A stretch of 64,000 nt of DNA from the NCBI GenBank assembly GCA_964472175.1, contig CAYYJF010000001.1:44752-108751 (forward strand). Direction: 5' to 3'. The translations under genes were made by a program, and so were the position numbers. Shown here piece after piece: positions 46,490-55,775 of this stretch (position 1 is its first letter; each line of letters begins with the position of its first letter). Origin of the DNA: UBA8389 sp964472175. GTDB taxonomy: Bacteria; Bacteroidota; Bacteroidia; Bacteroidales; UBA1402. The notes under the pieces were generated by a model. The model did no database searches. It saw only the letters and a program-made list of their open reading frames with translations, and had not been told where the DNA came from.

Positions 46490-47626
46490 ATGAAGTGGTT
46501 AAATTTCGTCGCCAGACAAAAAGATATGATTCGTCGTTTTCGGATGAACAAAGAGGATGAAATGGAAGAGTCAAAAGTGAAAATCCGATTTTTTGATTTT
46601 CATTCTACCTTCAATTTTAAATTGGTCTCACAATTGTCTGACCAAGCCTTGCTCGATGGAGCAATCGTTGAGAATCTTGATTTTTCTTATCCAGTTTTTA
46701 TCCCGAAAAAAAGAAAGAATCAAACAAGTGCCATCATATTGTTGCACGGTTTGAATGAAAAAAATTGGGATAAATACCTGAGTTGGGCTGAATATTTGGC
46801 TTTGCACACGTCTAAACCGGTTATTTTATTCCCCATCGCATACCACATGAACAGGTCTCCGGTTTTGTGGAGCGACCCCAGATTTATGTCTATTCTGGTG
46901 GATAAACGCAAGATCGAAATGCAAAACAGCAAGTCTTTGTGTTTTGCAAATGTCGCATTAAGTGAGCGCCTGAGTGAAGATCCTTCTAGATTTTATACTT
47001 CAGGCAGACAGACCGTTGAAGATCTACATCAGTTGGCTTTAACCTTACATGAAGGGAATCACCCGCTATTTGAAAAGGGTACTAAAACCGATTTTTTTGC
47101 GTATTCCATCGGCTCATTTTTGGCCGAGATTACGTTGATGATCAATCCAGATAAATTGTTTGATAAGTCAAGATTGTTTGTTTTTTGTGGTGGATCGGTT
47201 TTCAATCAAATGTTTGGGGAATCTAAGTTTATTATGGATAATATAGCATTTGAAAAACTGATGGATTATTTTTTAAACAGCTGGTCAAAGATTATATCCA
47301 CCGATAAATGGTGGCATGATGCAACAAGCAAAGCTTTTAAAATGATGCGGCATTCGGATGAAGACAAATATGATCGTGAGCGTTTTTTTAAAGAAATGGG
47401 GAAAAGAATCAAAGGGATTTCATTAAAGCAGGATACAGTGATGCCATTTGAGGGGGTAAAAGCCTGTATGGGATTCAAAAATGCAAAAAAAAGATTCAGT
47501 GTGCTGGATTTTCCTTTTCCCTATTCTCACGAAGTACCTTTTCCGACCAATCCGCAGATTCCACCCAAATTGGTGAACCACTCCTTTGTTGAAGTGTTTT
47601 CCAAGGCGGCTTTATTTCTTGGATAA
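46490..47626 (+). CDS. DUF6051-like alpha/beta-hydrolase-fold protein
   Basis: 378 residues, resembling the DUF6051 family. An alpha/beta-hydrolase-type core is suggested by the strand IILLHGLNEKNWDKYLSWAEYLA (oxyanion-hole HG) and by a nucleophile-elbow-like AYSIGSFLAE, where the usual first Gly is Ala. A candidate acid/His pair cannot be assigned confidently. No signal peptide; the protein is probably cytoplasmic. It precedes a small anchored hypothetical gene by 49 bp. Substrate unknown. Confidence 0.7.
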   Translation: MKWLNFVARQKDMIRRFRMNKEDEMEESKVKIRFFDFHSTFNFKLVSQLSDQALLDGAIVENLDFSYPVFIPKKRKNQTSAIILLHGLNEKNWDKYLSWAEYLALHTSKPVILFPIAYHMNRSPVLWSDPRFMSILVDKRKIEMQNSKSLCFANVALSERLSEDPSRFYTSGRQTVEDLHQLALTLHEGNHPLFEKGTKTDFFAYSIGSFLAEITLMINPDKLFDKSRLFVFCGGSVFNQMFGESKFIMDNIAFEKLMDYFLNSWSKIISTDKWWHDATSKAFKMMRHSDEDKYDRERFFKEMGKRIKGISLKQDTVMPFEGVKACMGFKNAKKRFSVLDFPFPYSHEVPFPTNPQIPPKLVNHSFVEVFSKAALFLG

Positions 47627-47675
47627 TTTGGTAAAACCCATGTATTGTTTTACCTTTGGTTTAAATCATTGAATC

Positions 47676-48167
47676 ATGGACATTGGTGATATCCTTTTTT
47701 ATGTAATCATTGGTGCATCTGCTGTGGGATCGATTGTGAAAAAGTTGCCGAAAAAAGCCGACAACGCTTCAAATGATGAATCGAAAAGCGTGCAAGAAAG
47801 TCCAATGAAAAAGATTCTGGAAGAAATTAACAAGTGGGACGACTATATTCCTTCTACTCCGAAACCCGCTCCGAAACCTCAAACTCAGAGCAGGCCAATG
47901 GCACATCCCCTTGATACAAAGTCCACAAGCCAGGTAAACAAAAAAGAAACCACAAGAAAAAATGTGGAAGAGATGTATGTAACACCGGAAGAGGGAACGC
48001 TCCATCATTCCGCGAATCTGGCATCTAATTTTTTCAATGAATCAGACCCTGAAAAATGTGGTGGAAATATCCTCATTGATTTGAGTGACGTTGATGAAAT
48101 GAAAAAGGCCATCATTTACAGCGAGATTCTGACTCCCAAATACGGTTTTTCTTCCAAAAACAGTTGA
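47676..48167 (+). CDS. Conserved hypothetical protein with N-terminal membrane anchor
   Basis: 163 residues. An N-terminal hydrophobic segment (IGDILFYVIIGASAVGSIV, about 2-20) is followed by a Lys/Ser/Pro-rich disordered stretch with KPAPKPQTQ repeats. The C-terminal motif VDEMKKAIIYSEILTPKYGF resembles a short block (aliphatic YSEIL..K/RY) I recognise at the end of many uncharacterised Bacteroidota proteins. No enzymatic motif is visible. Function unknown; likely conserved within the phylum. Confidence 0.75.
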   Translation: MDIGDILFYVIIGASAVGSIVKKLPKKADNASNDESKSVQESPMKKILEEINKWDDYIPSTPKPAPKPQTQSRPMAHPLDTKSTSQVNKKETTRKNVEEMYVTPEEGTLHHSANLASNFFNESDPEKCGGNILIDLSDVDEMKKAIIYSEILTPKYGFSSKNS

Positions 48168-48196
48168 ATTTATTTTACGCAGTGTGGGTTATTTCA

Positions 48197-48204
48197 TACC
48201 TTTG
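48197..48204 (+). promoter_or_regulatory. -7 box of CoA-transferase gene
   Basis: TACCTTTG fits TAnnTTTG exactly, 26 bp before ATG 48230. Confidence 0.6.
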
Positions 48205-48229
48205 GGACGTTTAAAAAAACCCCTAGTGT

Positions 48230-49714
48230 ATGTCTTTAAAATTTATATCCGCAGAGGAAGCTGCTTCTTATGTCCATAACAATGATCGGGTAGGTTTCAG
48301 TGGCTTTACGCCGGCAGGAGCCCCAAAAATTATTCCGAAAGCGATTGCAAAAAAAGCCATTCAGGAACATGAAGCCGGTAGGCCTTTCAAAATAGGTGTT
48401 TTCACCGGTGCCTCAACAGGTGATTCTTTGGATGGCGAATTGGCAAGAGCAAATGCGATTTTGTTCAGAACACCCTATCAATCGAATGCTGATTTAAGGA
48501 AAAGCTTAAACAGCCGTGAATCTCATTATTTTGACATGCACTTGTCTGCTTTGGCTCAAGAACTTCGTTATGGCTTTTTTGGGAAAGTGGATGTGGCTGT
48601 GTTGGAAGTCGCCGATGTGTCTGAAGACGGAGAATTGGTTTTAACCTCCGGAGTCGGGATTTCTCCAACAATTGCAAAATTAGCCGATAGAATCATCTTG
48701 GAATTAAATTCCAAACACCCGAAATACATCAAAGGTTTGCACGATGTTTACGAACCACTGGATCCCCCTTTGCGACGCGAAATTCCCGTTTATACGCCAA
48801 AGGATAGAATCGGTAGTGCCATTTTGAAAGTAGACCCAAAAAAAATTGTTGGTATTGTAGAAACCTGCGAAGATGACCAGGTTGGTGGTTTCTCACCTTC
48901 TGATGCGGTCACAGATGCTGTTGGACAAAATGTTGCCAAATTTTTGGTTCAGGAAATGGAAGCAGGACGGATCCCAAAATCATTTTTGCCCATTCAATCT
49001 GGTGTAGGAAACATTGCCAATGCAGTCCTGGGAGCTTTAGGCTCAAATCCGGGTATCCCGCCTTTCTCCATGTACACGGAGGTGATTCAAGATGCAGTGA
49101 TCGATTTGATGCGGTCCGGAGATGTTGAGTTTGCCAGTGGTTGTTCTTTAACCATTTCTCCTGCCAAACTGCAAGGCATTTACAAGGATTGGGATTTCTT
49201 CAAAAACAAGTTGATTTTGAGACCTCAGGAGATTTCAAACAATCCTGAAGTTGCCAGAAGAATGGGACTCATCACCATCAATACGGCATTGGAAGCAGAT
49301 ATTTTTGGAAATATCAATTCTACCCACGTGCTCGGAACGAAAATGATGAACGGAATCGGCGGTTCTGGTGATTTTACCAGAAATGCGTATATGTCCATCT
49401 TTACCTGTCCATCTGTGGCCAAAGGAGGAAAAATCAGTGCCATTGTTCCAATGGTTTCACACTTAGACCACAACGAACACTCCGTAAAAGTATTGATCAC
49501 CGAACAAGGTATTGCTGATTTGCGTGGAAAATCTCCCGTACAAAGAGCTAAAACCATTATTGACAATTGTGTACATCCTGATTATAGGGCAATGTTGAAT
49601 GACTATTTGGTAAAAAATAAAGATTCTCATACCCCGCATACATTAAGTTTGGCTCACAACATGCATCTGGAATTTCTGAAATCCGGTGACATGAGAAATA
49701 CAACCTGGGAATAG
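48230..49714 (+). CDS. Acetyl-CoA hydrolase / succinyl-CoA:acetate CoA-transferase
   Basis: 494-residue class I CoA-transferase of the Cat1/AarC group. GFSGFTPAGAPK and GASTGDSLD near the N-terminus bind CoA, the catalytic Glu is at about residue 284 in SMYTEVIQD, and the C-terminal GIGGSGDFTRNAYMSIF and LITEQGIADLRG blocks are typical. It makes or consumes acetate using CoA from succinyl-CoA, or hydrolyses acetyl-CoA. It lies 1 bp before uppP with no evident functional tie. Confidence 0.92.
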   Translation: MSLKFISAEEAASYVHNNDRVGFSGFTPAGAPKIIPKAIAKKAIQEHEAGRPFKIGVFTGASTGDSLDGELARANAILFRTPYQSNADLRKSLNSRESHYFDMHLSALAQELRYGFFGKVDVAVLEVADVSEDGELVLTSGVGISPTIAKLADRIILELNSKHPKYIKGLHDVYEPLDPPLRREIPVYTPKDRIGSAILKVDPKKIVGIVETCEDDQVGGFSPSDAVTDAVGQNVAKFLVQEMEAGRIPKSFLPIQSGVGNIANAVLGALGSNPGIPPFSMYTEVIQDAVIDLMRSGDVEFASGCSLTISPAKLQGIYKDWDFFKNKLILRPQEISNNPEVARRMGLITINTALEADIFGNINSTHVLGTKMMNGIGGSGDFTRNAYMSIFTCPSVAKGGKISAIVPMVSHLDHNEHSVKVLITEQGIADLRGKSPVQRAKTIIDNCVHPDYRAMLNDYLVKNKDSHTPHTLSLAHNMHLEFLKSGDMRNTTWE

Positions 49715-49715
49715 T

Positions 49716-50528
49716 ATGGATTGGTTGATGCTTTTAAAAGCGATCATAATCGGTATTGTAGAAGGAATTACAGAATTTATTCCTATCTCCAGTACCGGCC
49801 ATATGATCTTGGTAGATTCATTTTTGGAACTTTCTGAAAATAAGTCTTTTACTACGGCTTTTGAAGTTATCATCCAGTTGGGTGCAATCGGATCAGTCAT
49901 TGTTTTTTTCTGGAATGATCTGTGGCCATTCAGCGGCTCAAAGGATAAACAGGCTGAGACATGGAATATTTGGCTGAAAGTCCTGGTGGGCGTAATGCCT
50001 GCTGTGGTACTGGGTTTATTCTTTAACGATTATATAGAAGCACATTTATTCAATTCGAAAGTGGTTGCGACCACGTTGCTACTATATGGAGTTTTGTTGA
50101 TATTGATCGAAAAAATGCATGCCGGAAGTGGGAAAATTGACCGTGTGGCCTCCATTCCATACACATTGGCGATTGCCATTGGGTTGTTCCAGTGTCTGGC
50201 GATGGTGCCCGGTACTTCCAGGTCTGCCGCAACCATTATTGGCGCCATGCTTTTAGGTCTGTCCAGAAGTGCAGCAGCCGAGTATTCTTTCTTTTTAGCC
50301 ATCCCAACCATGGCCGGAGCCACCTTGTTGACCATTGCAAAAAACGGGACCTCTTTCACCTCTTTTGAGTGGCTCGTGATTGGCGTTGGTTTTGTTGTTT
50401 CCTTTGTAGTTGCATTTGCTGTGATCAAGCTTTTTATGGGATACATCAAAAAACATGATTTTACGGTATTTGGCTACTATCGCATTGTTTTGGGATTGAT
50501 CGTGTTGCTCCTTTTGTGGAATAAGTAG
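49716..50528 (+). CDS. uppP: Undecaprenyl-diphosphatase (BacA)
   Basis: 270-residue polytopic membrane phosphatase that recycles the peptidoglycan lipid carrier and gives bacitracin resistance. It shows the catalytic motif EGITEFIPISSTGH at the N-terminus and the second one PGTSRSAATI at about residue 165. About eight helices. It shares an operon with the CoA-transferase gene and is followed by a strong terminator. In many Bacteroidota it lies between DUF3098 and truB, so it has apparently moved. Confidence 0.95.
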   Translation: MDWLMLLKAIIIGIVEGITEFIPISSTGHMILVDSFLELSENKSFTTAFEVIIQLGAIGSVIVFFWNDLWPFSGSKDKQAETWNIWLKVLVGVMPAVVLGLFFNDYIEAHLFNSKVVATTLLLYGVLLILIEKMHAGSGKIDRVASIPYTLAIAIGLFQCLAMVPGTSRSAATIIGAMLLGLSRSAAAEYSFFLAIPTMAGATLLTIAKNGTSFTSFEWLVIGVGFVVSFVVAFAVIKLFMGYIKKHDFTVFGYYRIVLGLIVLLLLWNK

Positions 50529-50550
50529 CCCATTTTTAAAATAGTATTTG

Positions 50551-50588
50551 AAAAAAGCAGCGAATCATTTTGTAATCGCTGCTTTTTT
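50551..50588 (+). terminator. Rho-independent terminator after uppP
   Basis: AAAAAAGCAGCGA (50551-50563) pairs with TCGCTGCTTTTTT (50576-50588): a perfect 13-bp stem, 12-nt loop, ending in six T. Symmetric enough to act in both directions. Confidence 0.9.
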
Positions 50589-50618
50589 CGTATCATTGTG
50601 CCCCCTAATATAATAAGG

Positions 50619-51137
50619 ATGAGCAGATTTTATTTGATTGGGTACATGGGTGCCGGGAAAACAACTTACGGAAAATTGTTGGCCAAATCGTTGAATTTAT
50701 CTTTTGAAGATCTGGACGACTATATTGAAAAAGCGCAACAAAAATCCATTTCGGAATTGTTTGAAATACACGGTGAGGATGGATTTCGTAAGTTGGAAAG
50801 AGAAGCATTGAAAGGCATTTCCACTTTGGATAATGTGATTATCGCAACGGGTGGTGGCACACCTTGTTTCCATGACAATATGGAATTCATGAATAAGTCC
50901 GGAGATACGATTTATCTTCGAACATCTGTCAGGGAATTGCGCGATCGGTTAAAGATGTCAAAGTCAAAAAGGCCCCTAATTGCTGGTAAAAACCTCAAAG
51001 AACTAGAGCAATTTATTGCAGAAAACCTCGAAAAAAGGGAGCATTTTTATTTAAAATCCAAGTATATTTTGGACACAGATGATTTGAATTTGAACAACAT
51101 CAAAACAAATTTTCTAGAAATTTTAGATAGAGCATAA
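50619..51137 (+). CDS. aroK: Shikimate kinase
   Basis: 172-residue kinase of the chorismate pathway. Walker A is GYMGAGKTTYGK at residues 7-18, the DLDDYIE block binds shikimate, FRKLEREAL and ATGGGTPCF follow, and the R-rich lid (RDRLKMSKSKRPLI) is complete. Start ATG 50619; a GTG at 50598 gives an unlikely N-terminus. Sits alone on the plus strand after the uppP terminator. Its stop is 2 bp from the convergent comM stop. Confidence 0.96.
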   Translation: MSRFYLIGYMGAGKTTYGKLLAKSLNLSFEDLDDYIEKAQQKSISELFEIHGEDGFRKLEREALKGISTLDNVIIATGGGTPCFHDNMEFMNKSGDTIYLRTSVRELRDRLKMSKSKRPLIAGKNLKELEQFIAENLEKREHFYLKSKYILDTDDLNLNNIKTNFLEILDRA

Positions 51138-51139
51138 TT

Positions 51140-52678
51140 CTATTGTCCCCATTTTTCTCTGTCCATTGCACGATATTGAATGGCTTCAGCAATGTGCATT
51201 TGTTTTACTGTTTCATCACCACTTAAATCTGCGATCGTTCTGGCCACCTTTAATATCCTGGTATAAGCTCTGGCTGATAATTGTAGCCTTTGCATGGCTT
51301 TTTTTAGCAACGCTGTGCAATCAGAATCCAGTGTTACATAGGCATTCAGATCTGAAGAACTCATGTTGGCATTACAAAGCGTTTCGCTATTTTTATATCT
51401 ATTTGTCTGGATTTCACGTGCGCTGATAATTCTTTCCCGAATGGCATGACTCGATTCGCTGGGCTCATGTGCATTCATTTTTTCAAACGTGACAGGTTGA
51501 ATTTCTGTTTGAATGTCAATTCTATCCAACAGAGGTCCGGAAATTTTGTTTTTGTATCTAAACCTTTGTCCTGGTGTACAAATACATTCCTTATTTGGAT
51601 GGTTGTAGTAGCCGCAAGGGCATGGGTTCATGGAAGCGACCAACATCATTTTTGCCGGGAATTCAACAGCATATCGTACCCTTGAAATGTGAATTCGCCC
51701 TTCCTCCAGGGGTTGTCGTAAAATTTCCAATGTGGATCGGTTAAATTCAGGAAGCTCATCCAAAAAAAGCACACCATGATGAGCCAAAGATATTTCACCG
51801 GGCTGAGGCTTATTCCCTCCACCCGCCATGGCGATGGCGCTGATGCTATGGTGAGGGCTTCGAAAAGGTCTTTCCCTGATGAGGCCTGTTTCTGAACTAT
51901 ACGTGCCAGAAATCGAGTGTATTCTGGTCGTTTCGATGGCTTCGTCAATGCCCATGGGAGGCAAAATGCCAGGGATGCAATTGGCAATCATACTTTTCCC
52001 TGCTCCCGGGGGGCCTATCATCAATATATTGTGTCCACCGGCACAGGCCACCTCGACTGCTCTTTTGATTTGTTCTTGTCCCCTTACGTCTGAAAAATCC
52101 TGGTGTGTTTTATTTTTGAATGTGCGTGTTTTTGACTTATCAGGAGTCAGGGGGAGGAATTCTTGAGGGGCATGTAGAAATTTTCGTAGATTGATGACAT
52201 GATCTATCCCGACGACTTGTATCCCTTCGATGATTTGTGCCTCCGGCGCATTGTCCAGAGGTACCACCAAAGTTGAGATGCCTAGTGTTTTTGCCAAAAT
52301 GGCAATGGACAAGACCCCGCGAATTGGTTTCACCCGTCCATCCAATGCCAATTCACCAACAAACATGCTGCTTTCTAAGCCGGAAGCGGGGATGTATTCT
52401 CCAGCGGCCATCATTCCAACCAATAAAGGCAAATCATATGCAGTACCTTCTTTCCTTAAATCGGCAGGTGACATATTGATGACAATTTGCTTCCTGGGAA
52501 AATCCATTCCATTCACTTGTAACGCTGAAACGATGCGTTCATGGCTTTCTTTTACCGCATTGTCGGGTAATCCGACCAATGAAAACCGAAAACCTCTTGA
52601 AATATGTACTTCGATTTGAACGGGCATAGCTTCTACTCCCTGAAGGGCAGCACTGGACACATTTACCAACATAGGCAT
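51140..52678 (-). CDS. comM: YifB/ComM family Mg-chelatase-like AAA ATPase
   Basis: About 512 residues. N-terminal Lon-substrate-like (ChlI) domain with VEVHISRGF-type sequence, then Walker A GPPGAGKSMIANCIPGILP (about 220), Walker B VLFLDELPEF, arginine finger region and C-terminal helical domain ending with SARAYTRILKVARTIADL. In other bacteria ComM is a branch-migration helicase for natural transformation. ATG 52678 or 52672 (MLVNVSS) are both possible; TTG 52702 is not needed. Confidence 0.93.
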   Translation of the reverse strand: MPMLVNVSSAALQGVEAMPVQIEVHISRGFRFSLVGLPDNAVKESHERIVSALQVNGMDFPRKQIVINMSPADLRKEGTAYDLPLLVGMMAAGEYIPASGLESSMFVGELALDGRVKPIRGVLSIAILAKTLGISTLVVPLDNAPEAQIIEGIQVVGIDHVINLRKFLHAPQEFLPLTPDKSKTRTFKNKTHQDFSDVRGQEQIKRAVEVACAGGHNILMIGPPGAGKSMIANCIPGILPPMGIDEAIETTRIHSISGTYSSETGLIRERPFRSPHHSISAIAMAGGGNKPQPGEISLAHHGVLFLDELPEFNRSTLEILRQPLEEGRIHISRVRYAVEFPAKMMLVASMNPCPCGYYNHPNKECICTPGQRFRYKNKISGPLLDRIDIQTEIQPVTFEKMNAHEPSESSHAIRERIISAREIQTNRYKNSETLCNANMSSSDLNAYVTLDSDCTALLKKAMQRLQLSARAYTRILKVARTIADLSGDETVKQMHIAEAIQYRAMDREKWGQ

Positions 52679-52724
52679 ATATTTATGCCTCAAAAATAAC
52701 AAAAAAGAAATAAAAAAGAAACTA

Positions 52725-53402
52725 TTAATTCCTTTTATTTGCGCCTGTTCGAATTTGATTTGCCATGTTTGAATTCGCTGCCTCCCCTTTCAATAAATCA
52801 ATCAATTCGATGGTAATGGGATCGAAATCGTGGTAGAAAAAATCTTGAATGAGCACAACGCTGGCCAGTGCATTTGTATGATCGAGAATATATTCCTTGG
52901 CTTTTTGTTTTAACAGCAAATTGATTTCAATGAGTCGGGTCAAATCGGTTTTGCTGGCGTAGTCGAAGTCAGATATTAAATCCAGTCGTTCTTTATATAA
53001 TTGATGAATGGAATTCTTAAATTTTTCCAAATCGTTGTTTACATCACCTCCACGTATGGAGAGCAAATCAACATAGTTTATGTCTCCTTTGATGTTGATT
53101 TTATCACCAGGTGCTCCAAATAAGGTCGTCCATTTTTTTTGTTCGACAAATTGAATGGAAATGGGAGTGGGGTTTTCGTTTACAAGAATGTCAAAATCAA
53201 AAATGCCTTTGTTGTTTGACATAATGGTATCAAAACAGCGAATCTGACCCGCATCGAAATAGGAGACAACAATCACCGTTTGTCCAAGATTGTCAATTTG
53301 ACCCTGAACAGACACATTTTTCTTGGTTTTATCTGTGTTGCAACTGGACAAAACAAGAATCAACATACAAACGAATGATGTTATTTTCTTCATCAACCCC
53401 AT
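52725..53402 (-). CDS. DUF4369-type lipoprotein without thioredoxin domain
   Basis: 225 residues. Signal peptide with lipobox LSSCNT, then a beta-rich DUF4369-like domain (GQIDNLGQTVIVVSYFDAGQ, TLFGAPGDKINIKGD) and a helical region (about 120-200). In many Bacteroidota such domains precede a TlpA-like thioredoxin domain; here the protein ends before any CxxC, and comM follows 46 bp later. ATG 53402 or 53393 possible. It may be a genuine short form rather than a decay product. Function unknown. Confidence 0.75.
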   Translation of the reverse strand: MGLMKKITSFVCMLILVLSSCNTDKTKKNVSVQGQIDNLGQTVIVVSYFDAGQIRCFDTIMSNNKGIFDFDILVNENPTPISIQFVEQKKWTTLFGAPGDKINIKGDINYVDLLSIRGGDVNNDLEKFKNSIHQLYKERLDLISDFDYASKTDLTRLIEINLLLKQKAKEYILDHTNALASVVLIQDFFYHDFDPITIELIDLLKGEAANSNMANQIRTGANKRN

Positions 53403-53545
53403 TAAAGTGTTAATAAGTGTGAAAGTACGAATAAATCAAATGCAATCAAAAAAAATCGCCAATTTTTAAGCAGTTTTCATTCAAATGATTAGAGATAAAA
53501 ACGACCCAAACGTTTAGTCTCTGAATTATATATGGTCTTTTTTAT

Positions 53546-53553
53546 TATTTTTG
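53546..53553 (+). promoter_or_regulatory. -7 box of ROK kinase gene
   Basis: TATTTTTG fits TAnnTTTG and would give an unusually long leader of about 87 nt before ATG 53646. The rest of 53403-53645 shows no gene. Confidence 0.4.
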
Positions 53554-53645
53554 ATCAAAATACACGTTGTTTACACCTTGTAAAAAATGATAGAATTGAT
53601 GAAGGGCCTGAATCACCAATTTTCAATAAACTTCAATGATTTTAA

Positions 53646-54629
53646 ATGATGGAAAATCGAGACATTTCAGTAGGAATTGATATTGGTGGCACAAACACAG
53701 CCTTTGGGATCGTCGATGAAAACGGCCTTGTCTTGTTGAAAGACTCCATGAAAACAGCCACGCATGGCAATGCTGCACAGTTTTTGAGTGATCTTGCTTA
53801 TCGGATTCATCGATTATTGGAACAAATGGAGCAAGATGGGCTGGTTTACCGTTTGGTTGGCATAGGAATGGGGGCGCCCAATGCCAATCATTACACTGGT
53901 TCCATCGAAAATGCACCCAATCTTTCTTTCTCTGGAATTGTTCCGATCAAGGACATGATGCAACAATTTTTTCCAGCGGATTTGCCCATCGTTGTTTCTA
54001 AAGATGCGAATGCGGCTGCCTATGGTGAATTGATGTATGGTGGAGCCCGTGGGATGAAGCATTTTGCCATGTATACTTTGGGCACCGGGGTAGGTAGCGG
54101 ATTGGTTGTAGATGGCAAAGTTGTTTACGGGCATGACGGATTTGCCGGAGAGTGCGGGCACACCACCATTGTGCCTGAAGGAAGGAAATGCGGCTGTGGT
54201 GGCTGTGGACATTTGGAGACATATTGTTCTGCATCCGGAATGAAGCGAACGGCTTTTGAGTTATTATCCAAAGACCATGCCAGTCAAAGTCAGTTGGCAA
54301 ACTATTCGCTCAAGGCGTTGGATTCAAAAATTATTGCTGAAGCCGCATTGATGGGTGATGCTTTGGCCATTGAAGTCTTCAACAAAACGGGTTATTGGTT
54401 GGGCATTGGTTTGGCCAATACGGTATGTCACATCAGTCCTGAGGCCATTTTTCTGTTCGGAGGACCGACTGCTGCCGGTGATTTGTTGATTAATCCCACA
54501 AGGGAAAGCTTGGAACGGCATCTTCTACCGAATTATCGGGGTAAAATTCAATTGTTAACGTCTTCGCTCCATCCGGGCGATGCGGCCATTATTGGAGCAG
54601 CGGCTATGGGCCGATCGATGGTTTGCTGA
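53646..54629 (+). CDS. ROK family sugar kinase (probable glucokinase)
   Basis: 327 residues. N-terminal phosphate loop GIDIGGTNT (about 9-17), catalytic Asp in KDANAAAYGE (about 119), glycine-rich GTGVGSGLV, and the ROK zinc motif CGCGGCGHLETYCSASG (about 185-200). The GHTTI-E region fits glucokinase, but N-acyl-mannosamine or fructose kinases cannot be excluded. With pgl, zwf and pckA it makes a sugar-metabolism neighbourhood. 26-bp 3' overlap with nhaA. Confidence 0.9.
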   Translation: MMENRDISVGIDIGGTNTAFGIVDENGLVLLKDSMKTATHGNAAQFLSDLAYRIHRLLEQMEQDGLVYRLVGIGMGAPNANHYTGSIENAPNLSFSGIVPIKDMMQQFFPADLPIVVSKDANAAAYGELMYGGARGMKHFAMYTLGTGVGSGLVVDGKVVYGHDGFAGECGHTTIVPEGRKCGCGGCGHLETYCSASGMKRTAFELLSKDHASQSQLANYSLKALDSKIIAEAALMGDALAIEVFNKTGYWLGIGLANTVCHISPEAIFLFGGPTAAGDLLINPTRESLERHLLPNYRGKIQLLTSSLHPGDAAIIGAAAMGRSMVC

Positions 54630-55767
54630 TGTTTTTTCGAGTTGCGAAACATAAAAAAAGAATACCCAAAACTGCTGAAATAAAGGAACCAAACAAAATT
54701 GCGATTTTGGCATCGTTTACCAATTGTATGTCATCAAAGGCCAAAAGTGAGATGAAGATTGACATTGTGAAACCAATTCCACCCAATAAGCCTGCGCCCA
54801 ATAGGTGTGACCATTTGATGTCCTGGGGCAATTGACCCCATTTAAAGTATACGGCGATGGCCGTCAATAGAAGAATTCCTAAAGGCTTTCCAACAATCAA
54901 ACCTAACATGATACCAGTGTTATGTGGTTCAGCCATGCCATCAAAGACATTGCCATCAAAAACAATTCCAGTATTTGCTGCTGCAAACATGGGAAGAACA
55001 AGAAATGCAATTGGCCAATGTAAATGGTGTAATACTAGTGAAGATGGGGTCTTTTCACCACCGTCTCTAAATGGGATGGCAAAAGCCAATAATACCCCGG
55101 AAATGGTGGCGTGTACTCCAGATTGCAAAAATAGGAACCACATGAGAATCCCACCGATGATATAAGGCAATAAATGGTTCACTTTGAGTTTGTTCAACAA
55201 CAATAAAACACAGAAAACGGCCAAACCCAAAAACAGATATGTCCAGTAGATGGTTTTGGTATAAAGGAACGCAATGATTAGAATGGCCCCCAAGTCATCA
55301 ATCACTGCCATCGCAATTAAAAAAACTTTCAGGGAAGCCGGAATGCGTTTTCCCAACACAGATAGAGCTGCAATTGCAAATGCGATGTCTGTGGCCATTG
55401 GTATCCCAAACCCATGATCTGTCGCTGTTCCATAATTCAGGGACATATAGATAAGAAATGGCCCCAACATACCACCAACTGCCGCAAATAATGGTAAAAC
55501 CGCATTTTGTATTTGTGACAACTCTCCCTGATAAAATTCCCTTTCAAGCTCCAGTCCTATCATCAGGAAAAAAAGTGCCATCAGGCCATCATTGATCCAA
55601 TCTGTGAGGGTGTGGTGTTGGATTTCCACATTCCAAAATGCAGTATAAGAATTGCTTGATGGAGAGTTGGCCATAATGAGTGAAGCAACTGTAAACAACA
55701 AAAGTAAAATACCCCCTGCCTTTTCACTCTGTAAAAAACGCTTGAAATAATGCGTTAAATAAATCAT
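54604..55767 (-). CDS. nhaA: Na+/H+ antiporter NhaA
   Basis: 387 residues, about 11-12 membrane helices. The sodium-binding aspartates are in IAMAVIDDLGAILI (the DD pair, about residues 160-161), and MATDIAFAIAALSVLGKRIP precedes them; both are diagnostic of NhaA. It exports Na+ for H+ at alkaline pH. Its 3' end overlaps the ROK gene on the other strand by 26 bp, and the DapB paralogue lies 8 bp upstream on its own strand, so they may be cotranscribed. Confidence 0.95.
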   Translation of the reverse strand: MIYLTHYFKRFLQSEKAGGILLLLFTVASLIMANSPSSNSYTAFWNVEIQHHTLTDWINDGLMALFFLMIGLELEREFYQGELSQIQNAVLPLFAAVGGMLGPFLIYMSLNYGTATDHGFGIPMATDIAFAIAALSVLGKRIPASLKVFLIAMAVIDDLGAILIIAFLYTKTIYWTYLFLGLAVFCVLLLLNKLKVNHLLPYIIGGILMWFLFLQSGVHATISGVLLAFAIPFRDGGEKTPSSLVLHHLHWPIAFLVLPMFAAANTGIVFDGNVFDGMAEPHNTGIMLGLIVGKPLGILLLTAIAVYFKWGQLPQDIKWSHLLGAGLLGGIGFTMSIFISLLAFDDIQLVNDAKIAILFGSFISAVLGILFLCFATRKNISKPSIGP

Positions 55768-55775
55768 TCGTTGTT

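Noticed and set aside
33420..51420. Other CACGTG cores (near 33432, 42302, 45103, 49324, 51416) as additional parS sites
   Set aside because: None keeps the flanking palindrome of parS; each matches only at the 6-8 base core, as expected by chance.
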